DNA of 64,000 bases from Kribbella sp. VKM Ac-2568 (GTDB taxonomy: Bacteria; Actinomycetota; Actinomycetes; Propionibacteriales; Kribbellaceae). Of the stretch, positions 48,318-56,541 are shown one piece after another; the stretch's first letter is position 1; the number at the start of each line of letters is the position of its first letter. Position numbers and translations under genes: made by a program. The stretch spans positions 186,001 through 250,000 of the forward strand of contig NZ_SLVF01000007.1 in the NCBI RefSeq assembly GCF_004345365.1, written 5' to 3'. Under the pieces are notes generated by a model. It saw only the letters and a program-made list of their open reading frames with translations. It did no database searches and was not told the origin of the DNA.

Positions 48318-51152
48318 TCAGGGGTCGAGGAGGGCTGTGGTTTGGGGGGAGGGGGTGGTGTTCAGCTCGTCGGCTAGCAGCGTGGTCAGGTGGTTGTACT
48401 GGCGGACTGCTTGGGCTCGGTTGCCGGTGGATAGGTGGAGCTTTATCAAGGCCTGGTGGGCTGTTTCCAGGAGGGGGTCGTGGGCTATGGCTCGTTCGTA
48501 GAGGGTGGCTGCGTCCTCTGGGTGGCCTGACCTGTAGTGGTGGTCGGCTAGGCGGAAGAGGGATTGTTCGAAGAGGTGGCGGAGGGATTGGCGGCGGGAA
48601 TTGGCCCAGGTGGCGGAGAGGTCTGTCAGGTAATCGCCTTGGTAGAGGTCGATTACGCGCTGCAGGTCGCCGGCCGCCGCGGCTGACTCGAGGGCGGCTA
48701 CGTCGTAGGTGTGGTCGAGGGTCTGGTTGAACTCGTATCGGCCCTTGCGGAAGGTGATCCAGTCGGATCGGCCGAGGGTGCGGCGTAGTTGGTGTAGGCA
48801 GCTGTGGAAGCTGTTGCGGAGTGAGGCGGCGGAGGCCTCGGGCCAGAGTTCCGCGCCGATCTGGTCCTTGCGGACGGGCCCTGAGCCCAGCAGGAAGTAG
48901 AAGAGTTCGCGCGGTTTCGCATACCCCCAGTCGCCGGCGTCCAGCAGAGTCTCGTTCCGCCGGACCTCGGACGTCCCGAGCGCCACGATGTGCAGCGGCT
49001 CCACCCGCGACTCCGCGATCCTCAGCGGCGAGGAGGTCCGCCGGCCGGTCGGTTGCGCTCCGAGCACCTCGTCCAGGCCGAGGATCTCCCCCTCGGTCCA
49101 ATGCAGCCGGAACTCCTCAGCCGGCAACGCAGTACGAGCTGCCGCCGCGGTCTCGGAGACCTCAGACTGCTCGACCGCAGGCACCGGAGTACCGAGCTTC
49201 TCCCGGATCAACGCGGCATGACCCAACAGCCGGACAGCCCGCGGTACGTCGGGCCGCGCGAGGGCGGTCGCCGCCAGTGCCTCCAGGATGCTCGCCACGC
49301 GCCAGCGATTGCCGGAGTCGTTGTGCAGCTCGAGGCTCTCCCCGAGCAGCTGATCCGACTGGTCGAGATCACCGTCGCGCCGGGCTTCCTGGCCGAGGAG
49401 TTGCAGGCTCCACGCGAGGGTCGCGGTCTGGCTGTTCGCCTCACTCCGGCGCCGCGCTTCCGTCAGCAACGTGTGCGCCACAAGGCGATCGCCTCGGTAA
49501 TGCGCGACGGCCCCGAGCAACATCGTCACCCAGCCGAGCCCTTCGCCATCGCCATCGCGCTCGTACCGGATACGAGCCTCCCGCGCCAGAACCTCGGCCC
49601 GATCGAGCTCACCGGCCAGCAGTTCCCGCATCCCCTGGAAGTCGAGCGCACGCGACAGCTTCGACTCATCCCCGAGCTCGCGCCACAGCTCCACGCAGCG
49701 CTCCCCCAGTCGCCGCGCCTCGGCGTAGTCACCTCTGCGCATGGCGACCCCACCGCGCCAGTTGAGCTCCATCGCTTCGCCGGAACGGTCTCCAGCTTCT
49801 CTATACGTTGTAAAGCCTTCTTGGAGCCGGGTCTCCGCCACCTCGGCATCACCCTGAAGATGAGCCAGCGTGCCAACGGCGACAAGGGCTTCCGCCCGCA
49901 ACGCGGAGGGCAACTCGCCCGGCAGTCGCAGGACCTCCTCCAGCCACGTCCGCGGCTCGCCGTACCGGCCGAGGAGGTACGCGGCCCACCAGGTCCCGAC
50001 CGCGACCCGCGCCGCCGACTCCACTTCGCCCTGCTCGATGAACCAGCGCAGCGCAGTACGGATGCTCTGCCGTTCCTGGACGAGCGTTTCGACCCACTCC
50101 TGCTGCTCGTCACCCGCGAGCTTCCCGGCCGCCTGTTCGACCAACGCGAGCATGTACTGCGCATGCCGCCGGGCCGGGCCAGAGTCACCACCGAGCTGAT
50201 TCGCGGCGTACTGCCGAACGATCTGCAGCAGGCGATACCGGAGTACCTCGTCCCCCTGTTGCACCATCACCAGCGACCGGTTCACCAACCGCGACAACGA
50301 CTGCAGCACGTCCGCATCGCCGAGGTCCGCCACCGCCTCCACAGCATCGACAGTGAACCCGGCCGGGAACACCGAGAGCTGGGCGAGCAAGTCGCGTTCA
50401 GGAGAAGACAGCAGATCCCAACTCCAGTCGAGCGCGCCGCGCAGCGTGCGATGCCGGGGCATGGCCTCCCGATCGCCGCCGGTCAGCACGCGGAGGCTGT
50501 CGTCCAGCCGATCGGCGATCTGGGCAGGCGAAAGCGCCGGCACCCAGGCGGCCGCGAGCTCGATCGCCAGCGGCACGCCGTCGAGCCGTTCACAGATCGA
50601 CGCGATGTCGGCCGCGTTCCCCTCGGTCTGCTCGAAGGTGTACGACGCCGCCTGGGCACGTTCGACGAACAGCCGGGCGGACTCGGCACCCAGCGGCGGC
50701 ACAGTGAAAACGACCTCGCCCGGATTCCCCAGCGCCTCCTGACTCGTCGCGAGCACCTTCAGCGGAGGGCAGGCACGCAGCAGCCGCCGGATCAACCGCG
50801 CCACCGGGTCCAGCAGATGCTCGCAGTTGTCGACCACGAGCAGCAGCGGGGCATCGGCGAGCTTGGCGGTCACCGCCTCTTCTGTTGCCTCAGGCAACCC
50901 AAGAGCATCCGCGACAGCCGGCAGCACGACCTCGGCGTCGGCGATCTCCGCCAGGCCGACCCAGCGGACGCCGCCGGAGTACAAAGGGCGCAGCCGATCG
51001 GCCAGCGTCAACGCCAGCCTGGTCTTTCCCCCGCCGCCTGGCCCCGTCAGCGTCACCAGCCGGTGCACACCGGCCAGCTCGGCCAGATCGACCAGCTCGG
51101 ACTCCCGCCCGACGAAGCTGGACAACCGGACAGGCAGATCTCCCACCGCCAT
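48318..51152 (-). CDS. SARP-like regulator with N-terminal NB-ARC ATPase and C-terminal activator domain
   Basis: A 944-residue regulator. The N-terminal STAND ATPase has Walker A TGPGGGGKTRLAL near residue 35-47, Walker B LLLVVDNCEHLLD, and CPPLKVLATSQEALG. TPR-like helices fill about 350-690 (EALVAVGTLAHLQGDAEVAE). The last 240 residues are a winged-helix plus bacterial transcriptional activator domain: KPRELFYFLLGSGPVRKDQI, FHSCLHQLRRTLGRSDWITF, then AIAHDPLLETAHQALIKLHL. In AfsR the activator part comes first, so the order is reversed here. The start at 51152 opens the ATPase domain. Targets are unknown; DUF3574 and PGRP genes are divergent from it. Confidence 0.9.
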   Translation of the reverse strand: MAVGDLPVRLSSFVGRESELVDLAELAGVHRLVTLTGPGGGGKTRLALTLADRLRPLYSGGVRWVGLAEIADAEVVLPAVADALGLPEATEEAVTAKLADAPLLLVVDNCEHLLDPVARLIRRLLRACPPLKVLATSQEALGNPGEVVFTVPPLGAESARLFVERAQAASYTFEQTEGNAADIASICERLDGVPLAIELAAAWVPALSPAQIADRLDDSLRVLTGGDREAMPRHRTLRGALDWSWDLLSSPERDLLAQLSVFPAGFTVDAVEAVADLGDADVLQSLSRLVNRSLVMVQQGDEVLRYRLLQIVRQYAANQLGGDSGPARRHAQYMLALVEQAAGKLAGDEQQEWVETLVQERQSIRTALRWFIEQGEVESAARVAVGTWWAAYLLGRYGEPRTWLEEVLRLPGELPSALRAEALVAVGTLAHLQGDAEVAETRLQEGFTTYREAGDRSGEAMELNWRGGVAMRRGDYAEARRLGERCVELWRELGDESKLSRALDFQGMRELLAGELDRAEVLAREARIRYERDGDGEGLGWVTMLLGAVAHYRGDRLVAHTLLTEARRRSEANSQTATLAWSLQLLGQEARRDGDLDQSDQLLGESLELHNDSGNRWRVASILEALAATALARPDVPRAVRLLGHAALIREKLGTPVPAVEQSEVSETAAAARTALPAEEFRLHWTEGEILGLDEVLGAQPTGRRTSSPLRIAESRVEPLHIVALGTSEVRRNETLLDAGDWGYAKPRELFYFLLGSGPVRKDQIGAELWPEASAASLRNSFHSCLHQLRRTLGRSDWITFRKGRYEFNQTLDHTYDVAALESAAAAGDLQRVIDLYQGDYLTDLSATWANSRRQSLRHLFEQSLFRLADHHYRSGHPEDAATLYERAIAHDPLLETAHQALIKLHLSTGNRAQAVRQYNHLTTLLADELNTTPSPQTTALLDP

Positions 51153-51323
51153 TGGCCCAGCCTAATCGGCCGCCCTCTCCCTGCGGCACCTGGAAACGAC
51201 GGAAAAGGACTGGGCAGAAGCGGCCGGTAATTAGGCAGTGGTTACCGATGCCCGGCCACTGTCGGCGAAGGGACAGTGACAGCACCAACGAAGGCAAGCA
51301 ACGATCGCAAAGGATGCCGACAG

Positions 51324-51782
51324 ATGCCCAAGATCCTTCCCCGGCTGCTCGCCGGTGGAGCACTCATCGCCACTCTCGGTCTGACCACAGCCAACGCGTC
51401 AGCGCCCGCGAGCCCGCAGCTCACCTCGGGCAACGAGACAGCCGCACTGGACCGGTCGCCCGGCACCACCTTCCTGCGGACCGAGCTGTACTTCGGTTCG
51501 CAGAAGCCCAAGGGTCAGGTGACACCGGCGCAGTTCGACTGGTTCGTCGACAGGGTGGTCACGCCGCGTTTCCCGGACGGGCTGACCCAGCTCACCGGCA
51601 AGGGCCAGTTCCTCGGCACGACCGGGCCGATCGAGGAGAAGTCGTTCGTGCTGATTCTGCTCTATCCGGTCAGCGACAGCGCGGCCAACCTGGAGATCGA
51701 GGAGATCCGCAAGTCCTACCGGCACCTGTTCCAGCAGGAATCGGTGTTGCGAGCGGACAGCCGCGACCTGGTCTCGTTCTGA
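51324..51782 (+). CDS. Secreted DUF3574 protein
   Basis: A 152-residue exported protein. The signal peptide is at residues 1-26 (LLAGGALIATLGLTTANASA). The mature part is a DUF3574 domain: TELYFGSQKPKG, VVTPRFPDGLTQLTGKGQF and ADSRDLVSF-type ending. Function of the domain is unknown. The ATG at 51324 has AAAGGA about ten bases upstream. Its TGA shares one base with the ATG of the amidase gene (TGATG), so the two are translated together, which suggests a joint role at the cell wall. Confidence 0.88.
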   Translation: MPKILPRLLAGGALIATLGLTTANASAPASPQLTSGNETAALDRSPGTTFLRTELYFGSQKPKGQVTPAQFDWFVDRVVTPRFPDGLTQLTGKGQFLGTTGPIEEKSFVLILLYPVSDSAANLEIEEIRKSYRHLFQQESVLRADSRDLVSF

Positions 51783-52909
51783 TGGCCGCGCCGAACCACC
51801 CCACCCTCCTCAGCGCCGTCGTGCCCGCGGGTGGTGGGGCTCCCGGTGTGCCGGAGACGCTGATGGCTTTCGCCAGGTCCGAGCGGCTGGTGAACACGCC
51901 GGACTTCGCGATCGGGCACCTGGGGATCAGCTGGATGGGTGACCGCCTGGGCGGCTCCCTGCGGTTCCGGCATGCCCGGACCGGGTGGAGTTCCTGGCAG
52001 CCGCTGAGGCCGGGCGACCCGTCGAGCAGCGGCCGCAGTACTGCGCTCATCCCCGCGGGTGGCGCCCTGGCCTATCAGGTGATGCCGCCCGCAGGGGCGG
52101 AGGATCTGCAGACCGTCGCGATCAACACCACGGACGGCCCACTGGTCGCGCAGGCGGCCGCGAGCCGGGAGGTGCAGGGGTTCCGCTTCGTCAGCAGGGC
52201 CGGCTGGGGCGCCGACGAGAGCCTGCGGTTCGCACCGGACGGCAGCGAGATCTTCCCGCAGGCCTACTTCCCGGTGCAGACGCTGACCGTCCACCACACT
52301 GTGACGGCCAACTCCGACCCGGACCCGGCCGCGACCGTCCGCGCGATCTACTTCTTCCACACGGTCAGCGAGGACTTCAGCGACATCGGCTACCACCTGC
52401 TGATCGACCAGAACGGCACCGTCTACGAAGGCCGGTACTCCGGACCCGACGCGACCCCGGTCTTCCACGGCCGGTCCGGCGACTCCCCGCGGATGTGCAA
52501 CGCGGCTCATGTCGGCGGGTTCAACGCGGGCAATGTCGGCGTCTCCCTGCTCGGCGACTTCACCATCACCCAGCCCACCCCGGCGACCCGAGCAAGCCTG
52601 GTCAGAGTCCTCGCCGCACTCGCCGGCTCCACCGAGATCGACCCGCTCGGTCAGGTGGACTACGCAAACCCGATCAGCGGCGCCACCCGGACCGTTCCTG
52701 CCATCTCAGGCCACCGCAACTGGTCCGCCACAGCCTGCCCGGGCGACGCGTTCTACCCCCACCTCCCCGCCATACGCGAAGACGTCGCGAGGCTGCTCGC
52801 AGCCGGCGAAACAACAGAAGAGTCAACGGACGCGCTCCGACAGCGAGTCCCCGTCGATGGTCTAGGCGGAAGTGGTCAACCGAGTACTACGCGACGGCGG
52901 AGCGGCTGA
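51782..52909 (+). CDS. Peptidoglycan-recognition-type N-acetylmuramoyl-L-alanine amidase
   Basis: A 375-residue amidase that should cut the bond between muramic acid and L-alanine in peptidoglycan. Residues 40-130 are an actinobacterial N-terminal domain (GISWMGDRLGG, RTGWSSWQPL). The PGRP domain starts at SRAGWGADE (138-146). Zinc ligands are His171/172 in LTVHHTVT, His in ISGHRNW and Cys in ATACPGDAFYPHLP; DIGYHLLID holds the conserved Tyr. No signal peptide is visible, which is odd for this enzyme. The last 40 residues read through into a broken LuxR fragment on the other strand and look unselected, so the natural stop may have been lost. Confidence 0.88.
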   Translation: MAAPNHPTLLSAVVPAGGGAPGVPETLMAFARSERLVNTPDFAIGHLGISWMGDRLGGSLRFRHARTGWSSWQPLRPGDPSSSGRSTALIPAGGALAYQVMPPAGAEDLQTVAINTTDGPLVAQAAASREVQGFRFVSRAGWGADESLRFAPDGSEIFPQAYFPVQTLTVHHTVTANSDPDPAATVRAIYFFHTVSEDFSDIGYHLLIDQNGTVYEGRYSGPDATPVFHGRSGDSPRMCNAAHVGGFNAGNVGVSLLGDFTITQPTPATRASLVRVLAALAGSTEIDPLGQVDYANPISGATRTVPAISGHRNWSATACPGDAFYPHLPAIREDVARLLAAGETTEESTDALRQRVPVDGLGGSGQPSTTRRRSG

Positions 52910-52999
52910 GGGCGGCGGCTCTGACGTCGCGGCGGGAGGAGGCTTCCAGACGGGTCAGGATCGCGGAGACGTGGTTGTCGACCGTCGGGACGGATGCGC
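52887..52999 (-). pseudogene. C-terminal relic of a LuxR-family regulator
   Basis: About 35 codons on the minus strand read TVDNHVSAILTRLEASSRRD and a short tail to TAG at 52887-52889. This is the recognition helix and end of a LuxR domain, close to the same part of the LAL protein at 43245. Upstream of about 52999 nothing of the protein remains, so it is a 5'-deleted fragment. It overlaps the amidase stop by 23 bases. Confidence 0.7.
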
Positions 53000-53129
53000 T
53001 CTGATGGACCCTCCAGCAACTGACCGGCGAGACCGCGCCGCTGCCCGACCGCGACCTTTCCGCTTGGATGGGGACTGACCGCACCCGCCGGACCCGCAAG
53101 GACCGGGTGGTGCCGACGAGGAGGACGTT

Positions 53130-54137
53130 GTGAGGATCGTGGTGTACGGCGCCGGCGGGATCGGGTGCTACGTCGGCGGTCGGCTGGCTGCGGCCGATGC
53201 CGACGTGACGTTCATCGGGCGGCAACGGCTGGCCGACGAGCTTGCCGAGCACGGGCTGCACCTCACCGACTACCTCGGCGCGGACCTCCGAGTGCCGGCA
53301 GAGCAGATCCACTTCGAGACAACGCAGGACGCTGCCGCCGAGGCCGACCTGGTGCTGGTGACCGTGAAGAGCGCCGCAACAGCGACGGCCGCAGACGAAC
53401 TCGCCGCGGTACTCAAGCCCGGCGCTGTCGTGGGGAGCTTCCAGAACGGCATCCGCAACGGCGAGATCCTGCGCGAGCGGCTCCCCGACCGGGTCGTCCT
53501 GACCGGCATGGTCCCGTTCAACGTCCTCAACCGCGGCGGCGGCGCCTTCCACCAAGGCACCGAAGGCGGCCTCGACATCGCGAAGCACCCGGCGCTCGAC
53601 CCGTACGTCGAGACGTTCGCGCGCGCCGGGCTGCCGCTGACCCAGCACGACGACATCCTCCCGGTGCAGTGGGCGAAGCTGTTGCTGAACCTGAACAACC
53701 CGGTGAACGCCCTCTCGGACCTGCCGTTGCGCGACGAGCTCGCCCAGCGCGCGTACCGGCGCTGCCTCGCCGCCGCGCAGGCCGAAACCCTCGAGCTGCT
53801 GACCGCGGCCGGCATCACGCCCGCGCGGCTGATGGCCGTGCCGCCGCACTGGCTACCCATGCTGTTGCGGTTGCCGGACTTCCTCTTCCGGCGACTCGCG
53901 AGCAAGATGCTGGCGATCGATCCGCTCGCCCGTACGTCGATGTGGGAGGACCTGGAGGCGGGCCGTCGTACCGAGATCGACTATCTCAACGGCGAGGTGG
54001 TCCGGCTGGCCGAGTCGCTCGGGAGGACGGCGCCGGTGAACGCCAAGCTGATCGAGTTGATCCGTGCGGTCGAGTCCGGTCGCACAAGGGGCATGACCGG
54101 ACCCGACCTGCTCAGGGAACTCACCTCGACCCACTGA
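53130..54137 (+). CDS. Ketopantoate reductase family (PanE/ApbA) oxidoreductase
   Basis: A 335-residue NADPH-dependent reductase. The Rossmann motif is GAGGIGCYVGGRL at residues 7-19, VTVKSAATA follows, and the second domain has QWAKLLLNLNNPVNALSDLP with the catalytic Lys and the Asn four places on. The C-terminal part has RTSMWEDLEAGRRTEIDYLN and NGEVVRLAE, typical of PanE. It could make pantoate for coenzyme A, but actinomycetes often carry several paralogues, so panE is not asserted. The GTG at 53130 has AGGAGGA five bases upstream. The preceding 220 bases look like remains of broken genes. Confidence 0.88.
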   Translation: MRIVVYGAGGIGCYVGGRLAAADADVTFIGRQRLADELAEHGLHLTDYLGADLRVPAEQIHFETTQDAAAEADLVLVTVKSAATATAADELAAVLKPGAVVGSFQNGIRNGEILRERLPDRVVLTGMVPFNVLNRGGGAFHQGTEGGLDIAKHPALDPYVETFARAGLPLTQHDDILPVQWAKLLLNLNNPVNALSDLPLRDELAQRAYRRCLAAAQAETLELLTAAGITPARLMAVPPHWLPMLLRLPDFLFRRLASKMLAIDPLARTSMWEDLEAGRRTEIDYLNGEVVRLAESLGRTAPVNAKLIELIRAVESGRTRGMTGPDLLRELTSTH

Positions 54138-54147
54138 CCAAGCGGAC

Positions 54148-55050
54148 TCAGAGGCCCATCGGCAAGGCGAGCGGCAGGGCTGCGCGGACGTCGATGCTGA
54201 CGGCACCGTAGGCGAAGCCGAGGTGTTCGTTCAGGCGGCGCATCGAGTCGTTGCCGCGCTGGGTCCAGGTGTAGACATCGGTGATGCCGTGCTCAGCAGC
54301 CCAGGCCATGCTCATCCGCTTGAGCGTCGACGCGACCGCCTTGCCGCGCCACTCCCGCCGTACCGCGGTGTAAGCGACCTCCGCGTGCTCCGGCCGGTCC
54401 TCGTCGAGCATCAGTCCGGCCACACCGATCACCTGGTCGCCGTCGACCGCGACGAACATCGCCGCCGGGTCGTTGATCCACTCCTTCTCCCAGTGCACCG
54501 CGGACACGTTGAGCAGGCTCGGCACGTCCATGTCGGGGAAGGTCGGCAGCGCGACCTGGTGGTACGCGAGCGGCCAGAGTTCCGGCCGCTCGGCGACGGT
54601 GAACACCTCGAAGGCGGTCGGCGGATCCGGCCACGGCTCGACCCCGATGCTGCGGACCTGCTCGACCTGGCGGCTGGTCTCGACGAAGCCGAAGCGCTCG
54701 GCGAAGGCCAGTGAGCCGTCGTCCTCCACGCCGGAACCAGCCCGGTCATAGCCCTGCCCGACGGCGTGCTCGGCGAGGGCCAGCAGCAACTTCGTCCCGA
54801 CACCCCTTCGTCGTGCACCCGGGATCACCCGCGGTGCCAGCCCGGCGCGGCCAGCCTCGTCGGACCTGTCCGAGAGTCCGCTGCCGACTACCTCGTCACC
54901 GAGTTCCGCCAACAGCAGCAGCCGTCCCGGCCGGTCCATCTCGCGCATCTCGAGCACGGTCGGGCACCGCTCGTTCGGCAGTACTGCGAGACGCACGCCG
55001 CGCCACGCCTCGTAGTCGGCATCAGTGATCGCCTCGCGGATCCGGATCAT
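54148..55050 (-). CDS. GNAT-family acetyltransferase with two tandem domains
   Basis: A 300-residue protein with two acetyltransferase folds. The first (residues 1-150) has VIPGARRRGVGTKLLLALAE, the acetyl-CoA loop. The second has AYTAVRREWRGKAVASTLKR and TDVYTWTQRGNDSMRRLNEH followed by LGFAYG, a typical GNAT end. Both keep the acetyl-CoA loop, the second one weaker. GAGGAGGTGA lies seven bases before the ATG at 55050. It follows the ECF sigma gene on the same strand by 111 bases but no regulatory link is evident. Substrates unknown; a mycothiol-synthase-like fold is possible. Confidence 0.85.
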   Translation of the reverse strand: MIRIREAITDADYEAWRGVRLAVLPNERCPTVLEMREMDRPGRLLLLAELGDEVVGSGLSDRSDEAGRAGLAPRVIPGARRRGVGTKLLLALAEHAVGQGYDRAGSGVEDDGSLAFAERFGFVETSRQVEQVRSIGVEPWPDPPTAFEVFTVAERPELWPLAYHQVALPTFPDMDVPSLLNVSAVHWEKEWINDPAAMFVAVDGDQVIGVAGLMLDEDRPEHAEVAYTAVRREWRGKAVASTLKRMSMAWAAEHGITDVYTWTQRGNDSMRRLNEHLGFAYGAVSIDVRAALPLALPMGL

Positions 55051-55161
55051 CGTGGTCACCTCCTCAGCTTGCCCCAGCCACCCGGAATCGGCGCGGTAAT
55101 TTGCCGGCCCCATCGCTGCCTCCAGCCTCGCCGCTGCACTCTGCCCCATCACGCCGCCTCC

Positions 55162-55737
55162 TCAGGACGCCACGGCCTGGGCGGTTTCGCGCAGGTGTGG
55201 GAGCAGGGTGGCGAGCCGGCGCTGGGCCCGCGAAGTACGGCTCTTCACCGTGCCGAGGGCGATATCGAGCTTGCCGGCGATCTCGCTCTGGGAGAGGCCT
55301 TGGAAGTAGGCAAGCTCGAGCACCTGGCGCTCGTCGCGGGACAACTGGTCGAGCGCCTCGCGGACCTGCCAAGACCGCCAGATCCGGTCCATCGAAGGGC
55401 CGTCGTCGGACGGTTCGCGAACCACCTGGAGCGAGACGTGGCCCGCACTGCGGCGCTCGCGCCGGTAGACGTCGACGGCCGCGCGCCGGGTGATCGCGTA
55501 CAGCCAGGGCTTCAGCTCACGGCTCGGGTCGAACCCGTCGGCGGCCCGCCACGCCTGGACGAACGCCCGCTGGACCGCGTCGGCGGCCTGCTCGCGATCG
55601 CCCAGCAGGCTGATCGCGGTGACGAACATCGGCCCCGCGTACCGCCGGTACATCTCGTGCAGCGCGTCGTCCTCGCCTCGCTGGAACCGCGCCCCCAGTG
55701 ACTCCTCGTCCCGTGGCTGTGTCTCCCCCCGTGTCAT
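55162..55737 (-). CDS. ECF sigma factor
   Basis: A 191-residue ECF sigma factor. Region 2 is at about 25-95 (ALHEMYRRYAGPMFVTAISL, LKPWLYAITRRAAVDVYRRE), region 4 at about 125-180 (QLSRDERQVLELAYFQGLSQ, KLDIALGTVKSRTSRAQRRL). GAGGAGGGG stands seven bases before the ATG at 55737. Factors of this size normally have an anti-sigma gene directly downstream; here the next gene is a GNAT, so the controller is elsewhere or missing. Regulon unknown. Confidence 0.9.
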   Translation of the reverse strand: MTRGETQPRDEESLGARFQRGEDDALHEMYRRYAGPMFVTAISLLGDREQAADAVQRAFVQAWRAADGFDPSRELKPWLYAITRRAAVDVYRRERRSAGHVSLQVVREPSDDGPSMDRIWRSWQVREALDQLSRDERQVLELAYFQGLSQSEIAGKLDIALGTVKSRTSRAQRRLATLLPHLRETAQAVAS

Positions 55738-55804
55738 TCCGAACCCCTCCTCTGGTGTCCTCTCCAGAGTTGAGGCGACGGGATGGACAGGGCATCGGTA
55801 AGCC

Positions 55805-56449
55805 CTACCTATCAACCTGCCCAGCGCTGCCCAATTGGGCCGCGGGCGGCAGCAGCCGCGGATCCGCCACCGGCCAATCACCCGGCGAGTCCCCCAGCCG
55901 CCGCAGCTCGGCCACCTGCAGCAGACACCACGGCGAAAGCCCTGCCGGTACGCCGGATCCGGGCGCCGCGGCGAACCGAGGCGATCCATCGGCATCAAGC
56001 TGTACGTCGAGAGCGGCCCAGGTGGTCCATTGGAAGGCGGCGACCTCGTCGGGGTCGGGGGTCGGTTCCCCATTGCAGGTGACCCGGTACACCGGGCACA
56101 GCTCGTTCTCGACCACCCCGTCGGGCATCTCCGCGCGGTATCGGAACGCGGGCAGCACCAGGTCCACCTGGATCGCGATCAGCCCGAGCTCGTCGGACAG
56201 CCTCCGGCGTACGGCGTCCTCCAGCGGTTCGCCCGGGAGCGGGTGCCCACAGCAACTGTTCGTCCAGACGCCCGGCCAGGTCCGTTTGCCGAAGGCACGC
56301 TGGGTCAGCAGCAGGCGGCCGGCCTCGTCGAACACGTAGCTGGAGAAGGCCAGGTGCAGCGGGGTCGCGGCATGGTGGACCGTCGCCTTGTCCTGGCTAC
56401 CGATCGCCCGGCCGGTCTCGTCGACCAGCACCACCTTCTCCGTCGTCAC
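55805..56449 (-). CDS. idi: Isopentenyl-diphosphate delta-isomerase, type 1
   Basis: A 214-residue Nudix-fold enzyme that interconverts isopentenyl and dimethylallyl diphosphate for isoprenoid synthesis. The active-site Cys is in TNSCCGHP at 63-70, and the second catalytic acid is in VENELCPVYRV. Metal-binding His residues are in KATVHHAATPLHLAFS. The usual length is about 180; the extra 30 residues are a proline-rich C-terminal tail. The start is a GTG at 56449 that opens the conserved region. It is upstream of the ECF gene with 67 bases between; no other isoprenoid gene is near. Confidence 0.92.
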   Translation of the reverse strand: MTTEKVVLVDETGRAIGSQDKATVHHAATPLHLAFSSYVFDEAGRLLLTQRAFGKRTWPGVWTNSCCGHPLPGEPLEDAVRRRLSDELGLIAIQVDLVLPAFRYRAEMPDGVVENELCPVYRVTCNGEPTPDPDEVAAFQWTTWAALDVQLDADGSPRFAAAPGSGVPAGLSPWCLLQVAELRRLGDSPGDWPVADPRLLPPAAQLGSAGQVDR

Positions 56450-56541
56450 TGCCCGAGGGTATCCGCTCCGAGATAGGCAATCACTACCGATGCCGACTCC
56501 CCCCACGGTCATTTAGAAAGGACTGAGAAGGAGGAGAGACC

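Noticed and set aside
48990..51230. A 746-codon plus-strand frame opposite the SARP-like gene
   Set aside because: Antisense shadow of a gene with clear ATPase and activator domains.
53000..53129. A plus-strand tail frame before the ketopantoate-reductase-like gene
   Set aside because: It looks like the end of a lost gene but no family could be named, so it is only mentioned as part of the scar.
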